Shown here: positions 44,811 to 53,967 of the stretch, piece after piece
Position numbering within the stretch: position 1 is the first letter of the stretch
Layout: the number at the start of each line of letters is the position of its first letter
From: Silvania confinis
GTDB taxonomy: Bacteria; Pseudomonadota; Gammaproteobacteria; Enterobacterales; Enterobacteriaceae
NCBI RefSeq assembly: GCF_025564085.1
Contig: NZ_JAMGZJ010000060.1
Coordinates: 1-64,000, forward strand
Direction of reading: 5' to 3'
Length of the DNA: 64,000 bases
Translations under genes and position numbers: made by a program
The notes under the pieces: generated by a model
The model's input: the letters and a program-made list of their open reading frames with translations, nothing else
The model's database searches: none
What the model was told of the DNA's origin: nothing

Positions 44811-46187
44811 TCAAGTATTCTGCTTCGCCAGGGTGCGGGCAAGGATCGTGGAGTATAACGGTTTTCCGCCCAGGAATTGGGCTAATAGTGTCGCGCCAAG
44901 GCAAGTAATGATCATTGGCAAAATGAGCTGATAATTATCAGTCATTTCCAGCACCAGGATGATGCCGGTTAGCGGTGCGCGCAGCGACGCCGCCAGCAAT
45001 GCGCCCATCCCGGCAATGGCAAAGGTGCCGGCATCCAGCTGATATGCTGGAAAACCGGCCGCGGCCGCCATGCCAAAGGCCGACCCCAGTAAGGTACCTA
45101 AGGCCAGCATCGGGGCAAAGATCCCGCCCGGCGCGCCGGAAGAAAAGCACAGCAGCGTCGTCGCCACTCGAACGATAAACAGCACCAGCAGCAGACCTAT
45201 GCTGAAATTCCCGGCCGTGGCGATCGGGATAAGATTAAACCCGCCGCCTGCGGCCTCGGGCAGGATCATCCCCAGCACGCCGCACATCCCGCCCAGCAGC
45301 CCCCCGACCAACACCCATTTCGTGGTGTTCCCGCCATGAATGCGCTGGAACATATCCTGCGTCCGCAGTATCAGCGTATTAAACAGAGGCCCTACTACGC
45401 CAAAAATCATGCCGAGGATCAGATACAACCAGAGCGTGTTCAGCGGGGCATTGCTGAGCTTGCCGACCTCAATCACCGCCGCTTCGCCATTAAACAGGCG
45501 GAAGACGATGCTCGACATGATCACGCCCGTAAAGACCGCTTTAATTGATATTAGGCTGTAGCGAAACTGTGCGCGCATCTCTTCGATGATAAACAGGATC
45601 CCAGCCAACGGCGCGTTAAAGGCGGCGGACAGCCCCGCCGCGGCCCCGGTCGCCAGCAGCGTATGCCGGGCTTCGGCGCTGCGCATGCGAAACAGATCCC
45701 CGACCATGCGCCCGATATTGCCGCCGATTTGTACTGTCGGCCCTTCGCGACCCAGCACCATGCCCGCGCCGAGCGTTCCTAACCCGCCGATAAATTTCAC
45801 CGGCAACACCCGCCACCAGCGCACTGGCCGCAGTTCTTCCAGCGCGCCTTCAATCTCAGGAATGCCCGATCCCCCCGCCTCAGGGGCATATTTACGCACC
45901 AGATAGTAGCCCACCATCGCCAGCAAGGCTGACAGGATGAAGGCCATCGGCCAGACCAGCAGCGGGCGATCGGCCCAGCCCGCCAGGGTGCCGACGCGCC
46001 AGTACAGCACCGCATTAACCGCTTTTTCAAAGGCCACGCCAACCAGCCCTGCGAGCGTACCGACCAGCGCGGCCATCAGCAGGATCGCCAGCGGCGTTTT
46101 GTCCCGGTTCAGCAGACGGCGGATCCTGACTCTGCGCCAGAGCCGCGCGTGTTGCTGCATTTCGTAAGAGGGAGCGTCAGTTTTCAT
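44811..46187 (-). CDS. clcA: H+/Cl- exchange transporter
   Basis: ClcA exchanges two chloride for one proton and supports extreme acid resistance, together with amino acid decarboxylases. The 458 residues start at ATG 46187. Signature motifs are GSGIPE (about 106-111), GREGP (proton-gate Glu148 region) and GGIFAP (about 355), plus the anion-gating Tyr in PLYS. The C-terminus ends LAKQNT, about 15 residues shorter than in E. coli (473), which removes only the cytoplasmic tail. Confidence 0.96.
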   Translation of the reverse strand: MKTDAPSYEMQQHARLWRRVRIRRLLNRDKTPLAILLMAALVGTLAGLVGVAFEKAVNAVLYWRVGTLAGWADRPLLVWPMAFILSALLAMVGYYLVRKYAPEAGGSGIPEIEGALEELRPVRWWRVLPVKFIGGLGTLGAGMVLGREGPTVQIGGNIGRMVGDLFRMRSAEARHTLLATGAAAGLSAAFNAPLAGILFIIEEMRAQFRYSLISIKAVFTGVIMSSIVFRLFNGEAAVIEVGKLSNAPLNTLWLYLILGMIFGVVGPLFNTLILRTQDMFQRIHGGNTTKWVLVGGLLGGMCGVLGMILPEAAGGGFNLIPIATAGNFSIGLLLVLFIVRVATTLLCFSSGAPGGIFAPMLALGTLLGSAFGMAAAAGFPAYQLDAGTFAIAGMGALLAASLRAPLTGIILVLEMTDNYQLILPMIITCLGATLLAQFLGGKPLYSTILARTLAKQNT

Positions 46188-46364
46188 CAGATGATCATTT
46201 ATGGGTAGGTCAGGGAAAGATCGGCATTTTAAAGGCCAGCGCCGCCCGCGTCGCAACAATTTAATTAATGAATAGTAGGATTAAAGTGCGCAAAGGTGCA
46301 TAACCCGGCGCGAATCACTTAGAATAGCGAGCTTAATTCTTTTCCCGAAACCAGGAACGACGCC

Positions 46365-47645
46365 ATGAGCAAGTCTGAAACTCTTTACAGCGCGGCCCGC
46401 GAACTTATCCCTGGCGGTGTAAACTCCCCCGTACGTGCTTTTACCGGCGTGGGCGGTACACCGCTGTTCATCGAACGTGCCGATGGCGCGTACCTGTACG
46501 ACGTGGATGGCAAAGCCTATATCGATTACGTCGGCTCCTGGGGCCCGATGGTGCTGGGCCATAATCACCCTGCTATCCGTAATGCGGTGATCGAAGCTGC
46601 CCAGCGCGGCCTGAGCTTTGGCGCGCCAACCGAGATGGAAGTGAAAATGGCCGCGCTGGTCACCGAACTGGTGCCGACCATGGATATGGTGCGCATGGTG
46701 AACTCCGGTACAGAAGCCACTATGAGCGCCATCCGTCTGGCTCGCGGCTTTACCGGTCGCGACAAAATCATCAAGTTCGAAGGCTGCTACCATGGCCACG
46801 CCGACTGCCTGCTGGTGAAAGCCGGTTCCGGCGCGCTGACCCTCGGTCAACCCAACTCCCCGGGCGTACCGGCAGACTTCGCAAAACATACCCTGACCTG
46901 TACCTACAACGATCTGGATTCCGTGCGCGCTGCCTTTGAGCAGTACCCGCAGGAGATCGCCTGCATCATCGTGGAGCCGGTGGCGGGCAACATGAACTGC
47001 ATCCCGCCGCAACCGGGCTTCCTGCAGGGCCTGCGCGCCCTGTGCGACGAGTTCAATGCATTGCTGATTATCGACGAAGTGATGACCGGATTCCGCGTCG
47101 CGCTGGCGGGTGCGCAGGCGTATTACGACGTGGTGCCCGATTTGACCTGTCTGGGCAAAATCATCGGTGGCGGTATGCCGGTAGGCGCGTTTGGCGGGCG
47201 TAAAGACGTGATGGATGCGCTGGCCCCGACCGGTCCGGTGTATCAGGCCGGTACGCTGTCGGGTAACCCGATCGCCATGGCCGCCGGATTTGCCTGCTTA
47301 AACGAAGTGGCCCAGCCGGGTATTCACGCCACCCTGACCGCGCGCACCACCCAACTGGCCAACGGCTTGCTGGATGCCGCTGAAGATACCGGTATTCCGC
47401 TGGTGGTGAACCACGTTGGCGGCATGTTCGGGATCTTCTTCACCGAAGCCAAAACCGTCACCAGCTACCAGGATGTGGTGAAGTGCGACGTTGAGCGCTT
47501 CAAGCGCTTCTTCCACCTGATGCTGGAAGAAGGCGTCTATCTGGCACCGTCGGCGTTCGAGGCGGGCTTTATGTCGGTTGCGCACAGCGAAGAAGATATC
47601 AATAACACCATCGACGCGGCGCGTAAGGTGTTTGCGAAGCTCTGA
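46365..47645 (+). CDS. hemL: Glutamate-1-semialdehyde 2,1-aminomutase
   Basis: HemL makes 5-aminolevulinate from glutamate-1-semialdehyde in the C5 haem pathway. The 426 residues are a class III aminotransferase; the PLP Lys is in [17 protein letters not shown] (about K265), and [10 protein letters not shown] (near 121-130) binds the cofactor phosphate. It diverges from clcA across 177 bp, where I see no convincing promoter pair, and it converges with fhuB. Confidence 0.98.
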   Translation: MSKSETLYSAARELIPGGVNSPVRAFTGVGGTPLFIERADGAYLYDVDGKAYIDYVGSWGPMVLGHNHPAIRNAVIEAAQRGLSFGAPTEMEVKMAALVTELVPTMDMVRMVNSGTEATMSAIRLARGFTGRDKIIKFEGCYHGHADCLLVKAGSGALTLGQPNSPGVPADFAKHTLTCTYNDLDSVRAAFEQYPQEIACIIVEPVAGNMNCIPPQPGFLQGLRALCDEFNALLIIDEVMTGFRVALAGAQAYYDVVPDLTCLGKIIGGGMPVGAFGGRKDVMDALAPTGPVYQAGTLSGNPIAMAAGFACLNEVAQPGIHATLTARTTQLANGLLDAAEDTGIPLVVNHVGGMFGIFFTEAKTVTSYQDVVKCDVERFKRFFHLMLEEGVYLAPSAFEAGFMSVAHSEEDINNTIDAARKVFAKL

Positions 47646-47660
47646 TAACGTTGTTTGTAG

Positions 47661-47707
47661 GGTGCGGCCTGATGCCCTCACCCCGGCCCTCTCCCACAGG
47701 GAGAGGG
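47661..47707. repeat. REP-like palindromic element, copy B
   Basis: The same element as copy A: GGTGCGGCCTGATGCCCTCA, then CCCTCTCCC-ACA-GGGAGAGGG. It begins 16 nt after the hemL stop. The arms here are longer and perfect (9 bp). After it come AAAACACT and a terminator, as at copy A. Confidence 0.88.
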
Positions 47708-47718
47708 AGAAAACACTC

Positions 47719-47746
47719 AAAACGGCAACCCGATGGTTGCCGTTTT
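47719..47746. terminator. Bidirectional terminator between hemL and fhuB
   Basis: AAAACGGCAACC-CGAT-GGTTGCCGTTTT is a perfect 12-bp stem with A and T tails on both strands. It separates convergent hemL and fhuB and closely resembles the yaeH-cdaR terminator. Confidence 0.92.
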
Positions 47747-47753
47747 GCATTTG

Positions 47754-49736
47754 TTACCGACTCTGCTTACGCAGCAGATAGATAAAGTACGGCGCACCGA
47801 TAAAGGTCGACAGTAGCCCTGCCGGGATCTGATACGGGAACAACACCATCCGTCCGCACCAGTCGGCAAACACCAGCAAAATCCCCCCCGTTAACGCCGA
47901 CATCACCATGTGCGGCATCGTCCGACGAAAACCCATCATCCGTGCAATGTGCGGTGCCATCAGACCGATAAAGCTCAGCGGGCCGATGGTCAGGGTCGCG
48001 GTGGCTGTCAGGCAGGCCGCCAGCAACAACAGACCAATACGCGAGGTGCTCAGCGCCATCCCCACCGAACGGGCAGTATCGCCCCCCAGCGGCAGCACCG
48101 TTAACCAGCGCCGACACAGAGGAACGATCGCCAGTAACACAACCATCGCGATGCCGGTGCGCACTACCTGCTCGGTGGTCGCGTTATAGGTTGAACCGGA
48201 GATCCAGGTCAGGATTTGTGCCATTCGCGGATCGCCGCTGGCCTGCAGCATCATCAGCAGCATGGTGAATGCGGTGCTTAACGCCATCCCCGCCAGCAGC
48301 ATCCGGTGCGGCGAGAATCCACCGCGCCCGGCGGCAATCATAATAATCAGCAGTGTCACCGCCGCACCGATACTGCCCGCCGGCATCAGCCAGCCGAAGG
48401 CATTGCCCGGCACAAAGAACAGCATCAGGACCACGCCGAATGCCGCACCAGAGCTTATCCCCAGCACTTCCGGGCTCGCCATCGGGTTGCCGGTCAGACG
48501 CTGAATAATGCAGCCCGCCACCGCCAGCATCACCCCGGCGATCAGCGCGGCAAAAATGCGTGGCGCGCGCCACGGCATCAGCTCGTCGAGCATCGCCCCG
48601 CTGGCCCAGTGCCAGCCCTGAGCATCTCGGCCAAACGTCAGCGCGGCAATCACCGCCAGTATCAGCACAGCACCGCCCGCCAGCGCATACCCGAGGACAT
48701 GATGGCGCTCGGCACTGACTTTATCCCCGCCATTCATTGCCGGGCTGTTCATACTGCGCAAGCGCGGCAGCAGCCACAGCAGCAGCGGCGCGCCAATCAG
48801 CGCGGTCACCGAACCGGTCGAGACCTCCATCCACACCCGTGTTAACCACAGGATCACCTGATCGGAAAGCCAGAGGATCAGCGCCCCGATCAGCGGGGCC
48901 AGGATCAGGCGGGAGAGTAACCGCCGCGCACCGAGCATTTTTGCCAGCAGCGGCGCGAACAGGCCGATAAAACCAATAATACCGACCGCATTGACCAGCA
49001 GAGCGCTGATGACAATCGCCAGCGTTAACGCAGCCAGCCGCGCCAGCGACAGCGCCAGCCCGAGGTTGCGTGCCACCCCGTCATCCAGCCCCATTAAGGT
49101 CAGCGGACGCAGCAGCAGCAGGGTCAGCAGTACGCCGCCCAGCAGCTGTGGCCACAGGCGTTGAACGATGCTCCAGTCGGTTTGCGTCAGTGTGCCGGTA
49201 CTCCACAGGAACATGCTCTGAAGCTGATCGTGGTGGAAGATGACTAACAGCTGGTTAACCGCGCCGCAGTACAAACTCACCACCAGCCCCGCGAGGATCA
49301 GTGTGACCGGCGACAGGCGCTTACCCCACGCCACGCCAAAGACAATCGCCCCCACTACGCAGGCACCGACCAGCGCCGCAAACTGCGGTGCCAGCGCACC
49401 CGGCAGCGACCACAGGGTGATGATGGTGATCCCCAGTTGGGCTCCGGTTGCCACGCCAAGCGTGGTCGGTTCCGCCAGCGGGTTACGTAGCACCTGCTGG
49501 AACAACACGCCGACCAGGCCAAGACCCGCCCCCACCAGCAGCGAGATCGCCAGCCGTGGCAGCAGGCTGTAGTGGAACAGCATCTGTTGAATATTGTCGA
49601 TATCGGGGGTGACTAACGCCGTGCCCCACTGCGCGCGCGGCAGGGCCAGATTGAGGTTCGACCAGGTCAGACCCAGCGCCAGAACCAGCAGCGTGGTCAT
49701 TAACAGTGCCGGGAACAGGGCAATCCGTGATTTCAT
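47754..49736 (-). CDS. fhuB: Ferric hydroxamate ABC transporter permease
   Basis: FhuB is the inner-membrane channel for ferrichrome and other hydroxamate siderophores. The 660 residues are a fusion of two FecCD-type permeases of ten segments each; paired motifs GIIGFIGLFAPLLAKM (first half) and GPLSFIGLMAPHIARM (second half) show the duplication. It overlaps fhuD by 4 nt and is the last gene of fhuACDB. Length equals that of E. coli FhuB. Confidence 0.97.
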   Translation of the reverse strand: MKSRIALFPALLMTTLLVLALGLTWSNLNLALPRAQWGTALVTPDIDNIQQMLFHYSLLPRLAISLLVGAGLGLVGVLFQQVLRNPLAEPTTLGVATGAQLGITIITLWSLPGALAPQFAALVGACVVGAIVFGVAWGKRLSPVTLILAGLVVSLYCGAVNQLLVIFHHDQLQSMFLWSTGTLTQTDWSIVQRLWPQLLGGVLLTLLLLRPLTLMGLDDGVARNLGLALSLARLAALTLAIVISALLVNAVGIIGFIGLFAPLLAKMLGARRLLSRLILAPLIGALILWLSDQVILWLTRVWMEVSTGSVTALIGAPLLLWLLPRLRSMNSPAMNGGDKVSAERHHVLGYALAGGAVLILAVIAALTFGRDAQGWHWASGAMLDELMPWRAPRIFAALIAGVMLAVAGCIIQRLTGNPMASPEVLGISSGAAFGVVLMLFFVPGNAFGWLMPAGSIGAAVTLLIIMIAAGRGGFSPHRMLLAGMALSTAFTMLLMMLQASGDPRMAQILTWISGSTYNATTEQVVRTGIAMVVLLAIVPLCRRWLTVLPLGGDTARSVGMALSTSRIGLLLLAACLTATATLTIGPLSFIGLMAPHIARMMGFRRTMPHMVMSALTGGILLVFADWCGRMVLFPYQIPAGLLSTFIGAPYFIYLLRKQSR

Positions 49737-50620
49737 GCCTGGCCTCCCAGCGCGTTATCCAGTACCCGGGCAAAGTGCATCGCCGACAGCGTTGCCCCGT
49801 AGAACCACACCGCAGGAACGCGCTTCACGCGCTGCTGGCGGACAAACGGCATCGCCTGCCACAGAGGTGTCGCCATTAACGCCTGCATTTCACGCTCGTT
49901 GCCATGGTCGAAACAGAGTACATCCACATCACGGAACATCGCCAGACGATCGATCCCCACCGCAGTACTGCCCCAGAAGGTCATCTCCCCTTCCCAGGCG
50001 TTTTTAATCCCGTAGCGATCCAGCACTTCCTGGAACAGGCAGTTATTGCCAAACACCAGCATATGACGCGCGTCGAGCAGGGTAACCATCAGCAGCGGGC
50101 GATCGCCGCGGCCGGCAAAACGGGGCTTGAAGCTGTCAATCACGCTGTCGAAATGATCAAGATGCGAACGGGCAGCCGCTTCCATGTTCAGCAGCTGTGC
50201 CATCTCGCTTAACGATTTACGCGCATTTGCCAGCGGCTTTTTGCCATCGCTGAAGGAAAACCCTCGTCCCGGTGCAATCCGCGACAGTTTCTCTTCCGAC
50301 GGACCATAGCCCGCCGACCAGACCAGATACGACGGTTTCATCTGGGTCAGCAGTTCGAGATTGGGTTCGGTTCGCAGACCGATGTCGATCACTGACTCAG
50401 GCAGACGGGGTTCGTTGACCCACAAGGTGTAGTTGGGAATATCGGCCACGCCGTAAGGGGTGACACCAAGCGCCAGCAGCAGCTCGACCGGCAGCCACTC
50501 GAGGGCCACAATGCGCGTGGGATCAACGGCGGCGGCATGTGCCGTGCCCATTTTCCACAGCAGCGGAGAAAGTGCCATGGCCGTCAACAGCCGACGGCGG
50601 TTAATCATGAAATCAGACAT
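49733..50620 (-). CDS. fhuD: Ferric hydroxamate periplasmic binding protein
   Basis: FhuD carries ferric hydroxamates from FhuA to FhuB. The 295-residue precursor has a twin-arginine signal (INRRRLLTAMA near 6-16), so it is probably exported folded by Tat, with cleavage after AHA. The mature class III fold includes EWLPVELLLALG near 40-51. The first base of its ATG is the last base of the fhuC stop. An in-frame ATG four codons later is also possible. Confidence 0.96.
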   Translation of the reverse strand: MSDFMINRRRLLTAMALSPLLWKMGTAHAAAVDPTRIVALEWLPVELLLALGVTPYGVADIPNYTLWVNEPRLPESVIDIGLRTEPNLELLTQMKPSYLVWSAGYGPSEEKLSRIAPGRGFSFSDGKKPLANARKSLSEMAQLLNMEAAARSHLDHFDSVIDSFKPRFAGRGDRPLLMVTLLDARHMLVFGNNCLFQEVLDRYGIKNAWEGEMTFWGSTAVGIDRLAMFRDVDVLCFDHGNEREMQALMATPLWQAMPFVRQQRVKRVPAVWFYGATLSAMHFARVLDNALGGQA

Positions 50621-51417
50621 CAGTAGACAAAGCTCACCGGTGCCGCGCCACCCGGATGCGGCAGAATACCCATTGGAATACCGTAAATGTTTTCCAGCGT
50701 TTCACTGCGCATCAGTTCAGATGGCGAGCCCTGAGCGATCATCTCTCCACCGCGCAGCGCCACCAGATAGTCGCAATAGCGCGCGGCCATATTGATGTCA
50801 TGCAGCACGGCAATCACCGTTAGCCCGCGCTGCTGGCTCAGGCGATGCACCAGCGCCAGCACGTCGACCTGATGGGCAATATCCAGCGCCGAGGTGGGTT
50901 CATCCAGCAATAAACACCGGCTGTCCTGCGCCACCAGCATGGCGATCCACGCCCGCTGCCGCTCGCCGCCGGATAAGCTATCCACCAGACGATGGGCCAG
51001 CGGCTTTAAGCCCACCAGCATTATCGCCTCTTCGACTTTTTCGCGGTCGGCCACGCCAAAGCGCCCGAGCGCCCCGTGCCAGGGATAACGCCCAATCGCC
51101 ACCAGTTCACGTACGGTCATCCCTTCCGCCTGCGGCAGCTGCTGCGGCAGATAGGCCACTTTGCGGGCAAAGGCTTTGCTGTTCCAGCTCTCCAGCGGCT
51201 GTCCGTCCAGCAAGATATCGCCTTCTGACGGCGGCTGATGGCGGCCGAGCATTTTCAGTAAGGTGGATTTGCCGGAGCCGTTATGGCCGATAAGGCCAGT
51301 GACTTTGCCTGCGGGGAAGGTCAGCGAAAGCGGATGCAGCAGCGTGCGTCCGGGAACACGAAAGGAAGTACCGTTTAGCGCAAAGGTGGTATCAGATTGC
51401 GGTTTGTTATCCTGCAT
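50620..51417 (-). CDS. fhuC: Ferric hydroxamate ABC transporter ATPase
   Basis: FhuC powers FhuB. The 265 residues start at ATG 51417 and show Walker A GHNGSGKST, signature LSGGERQ and Walker B CLLLDEPTSALD, with the switch His in AVLHDINMA. It lies 55 nt after fhuA and overlaps fhuD by one base (TGATG). Length equals that of E. coli FhuC. Confidence 0.96.
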   Translation of the reverse strand: MQDNKPQSDTTFALNGTSFRVPGRTLLHPLSLTFPAGKVTGLIGHNGSGKSTLLKMLGRHQPPSEGDILLDGQPLESWNSKAFARKVAYLPQQLPQAEGMTVRELVAIGRYPWHGALGRFGVADREKVEEAIMLVGLKPLAHRLVDSLSGGERQRAWIAMLVAQDSRCLLLDEPTSALDIAHQVDVLALVHRLSQQRGLTVIAVLHDINMAARYCDYLVALRGGEMIAQGSPSELMRSETLENIYGIPMGILPHPGGAAPVSFVY

Positions 51418-51436
51418 GGTGGCCAACTTAAGTAAA

Positions 51437-51455
51437 GGGCACGAAAAACGTGCCC
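51437..51455 (-). terminator. Intercistronic hairpin between fhuA and fhuC
   Basis: GGGCACG/CGTGCCC with a 5-nt loop is followed leftward by TTT. It lies in the 55-nt fhuA-fhuC gap. It probably lowers expression of fhuCDB relative to fhuA or protects the fhuA 3' end. Confidence 0.65.
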
Positions 51456-51472
51456 AAAATAGAGAATAAAGA

Positions 51473-53731
51473 TTAGAAGCGGAAGGTCGCCGTGGCAACA
51501 ACCTGACGTTCAGCACCCCAGAAACAGCCGTAGGTGTTGAAGCAGCTGGCAACGTATTCACGATCCAGCAGGTTGTTTACATGGAGCGCAACGTTAGAGC
51601 CTGCCATGCCAACACGCGCCAGATCGTAACGGACCAACGCATCCATTACCGTGTAGCTACCCACTTTAAAGCTGTTCGCCGGATCGCCATAGCTGGAGCC
51701 AGAGTAGCGACCGCCGGTACCCAGCGTCAGACCAGAGAGCGCGCCTTCATAGAAGGTGTAATCCGCCCACAGAGAGGCCATATGTTCTGGCACCTGGGCC
51801 GGGGTGTTGCCTTTGTAATTGGTGTCGGTGGTGTATTCCGCATCGGTATAGGTGTAAGAACCCACCACGTTAACACTGGCAGACAGCGCGGCCTTGGCTT
51901 CGATCTCAATACCACGGGAGCGAATCTCACCGCCTTCGATCGAGAAGAACGAACCTGGCGTCGGGTCGGCCATCAGGTTGTTGGTTTTGGTCAGCTGATA
52001 GACTGCACCCGTCAACACAATCGGACGATCGTTCGGAACGTATTTCACGCCCGCTTCGTACTGTTTGCCTTTAGACGGTGCAAAGATATTGCCATCCGCG
52101 CCCAGAGTAGAAGCCGTTTCGAAAGATTCGCTGTAGCTGAAGTACGGCGTTACGCCGTTATCAAACAGGTAGTTAACGCCACCGCGCCAGGTGAACTCGC
52201 TATCATCGCGGGAATCTTCAACGCCCGAAACGCGGTTCAGAGAGTCCTGTTTCGCCCAGTCGTAACGGCCGCCAAGGGTGACCAGCACTTTTTCCCACTG
52301 CATCTGATCCTGTACGTACAGGCCAGTCTGCTGCTGTTTGTTCAGCACCTGATACGCGCCTGACGGGCCAGGGTGCGCACCAAAGTCGAAGTCGCTGCGG
52401 TCGAGATTATAAATATCGGACGGTGCGATCGAACCGGCGTAGCCAAACCAGGAATCGATGTCGTTACGCATACGCATAAAGTCAACGCCGGTCAGCAGCG
52501 TGTGATCCACAGAGGCGGTGGCAAACTTGCTTTGCAGCTGAGTATCGACGGTGAAGTTCTGCAGTTTTTCGTTATCAATCACGTACTGACGGGTCAGGGT
52601 GTGATCCCATTCGGACTGCGGAACGCTGGCGCAAGGGCTGCTGGCAGGGTTGCTCGAATACATCGGATCGGAGCACATGCCGTAGCCATAGACGCTATTT
52701 TGCGAGGTTTTGTTTTCGGCATAACGCAGGTTCTGACGCACGGTAAAGGTATCGTTAAACTCGTGGTCGAAGCTGTAACCCACCATCTTCTCGTTACGAG
52801 AGTAGGTATTGTTGTCTGCGCCTTCATTGAAATCCGTAGACAGACGTTTGCCGTTTGGCAGCTCGGTTACGGTGCCCTCTTTCGGCAGCCAGCCGTAGTA
52901 GCCGGTTTCTGGCTCGTTCTGGAAATAAGACAGGAAGGTGAAGTTAGTTTTGTCATCCGGACGCCAGCTGAATGCTGGGGCGATGGCATAACGTTGCTCT
53001 TCTGCACCCTTCTGCTGGGCATTGGCGGAGCGCGCCAGCCCGGTTAAACGATAGGAGTAAACGCCATCGTCATCCAGCGCATCGCTGAAGTCAAAGCCGG
53101 TCTGGAACAGGCTGTTGGTGCCCGCTTTAAACTGAATCTCTTTCAGAGGCTCGGTGGTTGGACGCTTGCTGACCATGTTCAGCAGGCCACCCGGGCTGCT
53201 CTTTCCGTACAGGACGGAAACCGGACCGCGCATCACTTCAGCACGCTCCAGCATATACGGGTCGACTACCGCATCGTTATAGAAGTTGCCCTGCATCTTC
53301 ATGCCATTCAGATAGTTATTCTGACTTTGGCCGTCGGCGGCGAAGCCGCGGATGATCAGGTAATCATAGGTGTTAGACGCGCCACGGGTGCCGACTGCCA
53401 CGCCGGGGGTGTAGCTGAGCGCCTCTTTCACCGATTTAGGCTGGTGCAGCGCCATCTCTTCAGCGGTTACCACGGAAATAGACTGTGGGATCTTCTCAAT
53501 AGAAGTATCCGTCTTCGTACCGGTGGCCGACTGGCGTGCCGCGATAGTCGCCGCAGGACCCCAGGCACTCTCCTGCGGAGCAGGCGCTGCGGTAACGGTG
53601 ATGGTTTCTTCTTTTTTAGGGGTTTCAGCAGCGTGAGCGTAAGCAGACATGCCGCTAACCGCTGTGGCTACTACCACTGCGATTTTTCGCAGTGAAGGTT
53701 TCATTGGCTGAGCAGTTTTTGAAAGCGCCAT
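51473..53731 (-). CDS. fhuA: Ferrichrome TonB-dependent outer-membrane receptor
   Basis: FhuA imports ferrichrome across the outer membrane with TonB energy; the E. coli protein is also the receptor for phages T1, T5 and phi80, colicin M and microcin J25. The 752-residue precursor starts at ATG 53731; signal peptide to about 34, TonB box ETITVTA (42-48), plug (to about 195) and 22-strand barrel ending in F. External loops differ most from E. coli (747 residues), chiefly the Cys-bounded loop at 353-367. A Fur box lies upstream. Confidence 0.97.
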   Translation of the reverse strand: MALSKTAQPMKPSLRKIAVVVATAVSGMSAYAHAAETPKKEETITVTAAPAPQESAWGPAATIAARQSATGTKTDTSIEKIPQSISVVTAEEMALHQPKSVKEALSYTPGVAVGTRGASNTYDYLIIRGFAADGQSQNNYLNGMKMQGNFYNDAVVDPYMLERAEVMRGPVSVLYGKSSPGGLLNMVSKRPTTEPLKEIQFKAGTNSLFQTGFDFSDALDDDGVYSYRLTGLARSANAQQKGAEEQRYAIAPAFSWRPDDKTNFTFLSYFQNEPETGYYGWLPKEGTVTELPNGKRLSTDFNEGADNNTYSRNEKMVGYSFDHEFNDTFTVRQNLRYAENKTSQNSVYGYGMCSDPMYSSNPASSPCASVPQSEWDHTLTRQYVIDNEKLQNFTVDTQLQSKFATASVDHTLLTGVDFMRMRNDIDSWFGYAGSIAPSDIYNLDRSDFDFGAHPGPSGAYQVLNKQQQTGLYVQDQMQWEKVLVTLGGRYDWAKQDSLNRVSGVEDSRDDSEFTWRGGVNYLFDNGVTPYFSYSESFETASTLGADGNIFAPSKGKQYEAGVKYVPNDRPIVLTGAVYQLTKTNNLMADPTPGSFFSIEGGEIRSRGIEIEAKAALSASVNVVGSYTYTDAEYTTDTNYKGNTPAQVPEHMASLWADYTFYEGALSGLTLGTGGRYSGSSYGDPANSFKVGSYTVMDALVRYDLARVGMAGSNVALHVNNLLDREYVASCFNTYGCFWGAERQVVATATFRF

Positions 53732-53766
53732 TGGTATCTCTCTGAGAAAGAGTGAATGATAACGTA

Positions 53767-53785
53767 AACGAGAATTATTATTATG
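53767..53785 (-). promoter_or_regulatory. Fur box upstream of fhuA
   Basis: AACGAGAATTATTATTATG matches the 19-bp Fur consensus at 11 positions, including the diagnostic ATTATTAT half. It lies 36 bp before the fhuA ATG, over the likely promoter. This predicts iron repression of fhuACDB. Confidence 0.8.
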
Positions 53786-53932
53786 ACCGCAGCATATTAT
53801 GCGAAACATTCCCGGCATAGCAAGTGATATGCGCCCCTACAAGAATTGAGGGTATAAGAAATAACCAATGGAAATTGAAGGGTTAATAAAGGGGGATATG
53901 GCTGTTGGGGAGATGTTGATTTGAGGTAAAGA

Positions 53933-53960
53933 CATTCCCTCTCCGACAGGAGAGGGAATG
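53933..53960. repeat. 12-bp perfect hairpin, related to the REP-like family (copy D)
   Basis: CATTCCCTCTCC-GACA-GGAGAGGGAATG is a perfect 12-bp stem 7 nt after the mrcB stop. Its core CCCTCTCC/GGAGAGGG is that of copies A-C, but the conserved left flank is missing. It probably serves as the mrcB 3' end, though only a weak T-rich stretch follows. The remaining fhuA-mrcB gap (about 150 bp) shows nothing else I can name. Confidence 0.75.
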
Positions 53961-53967
53961 ATGCAGG

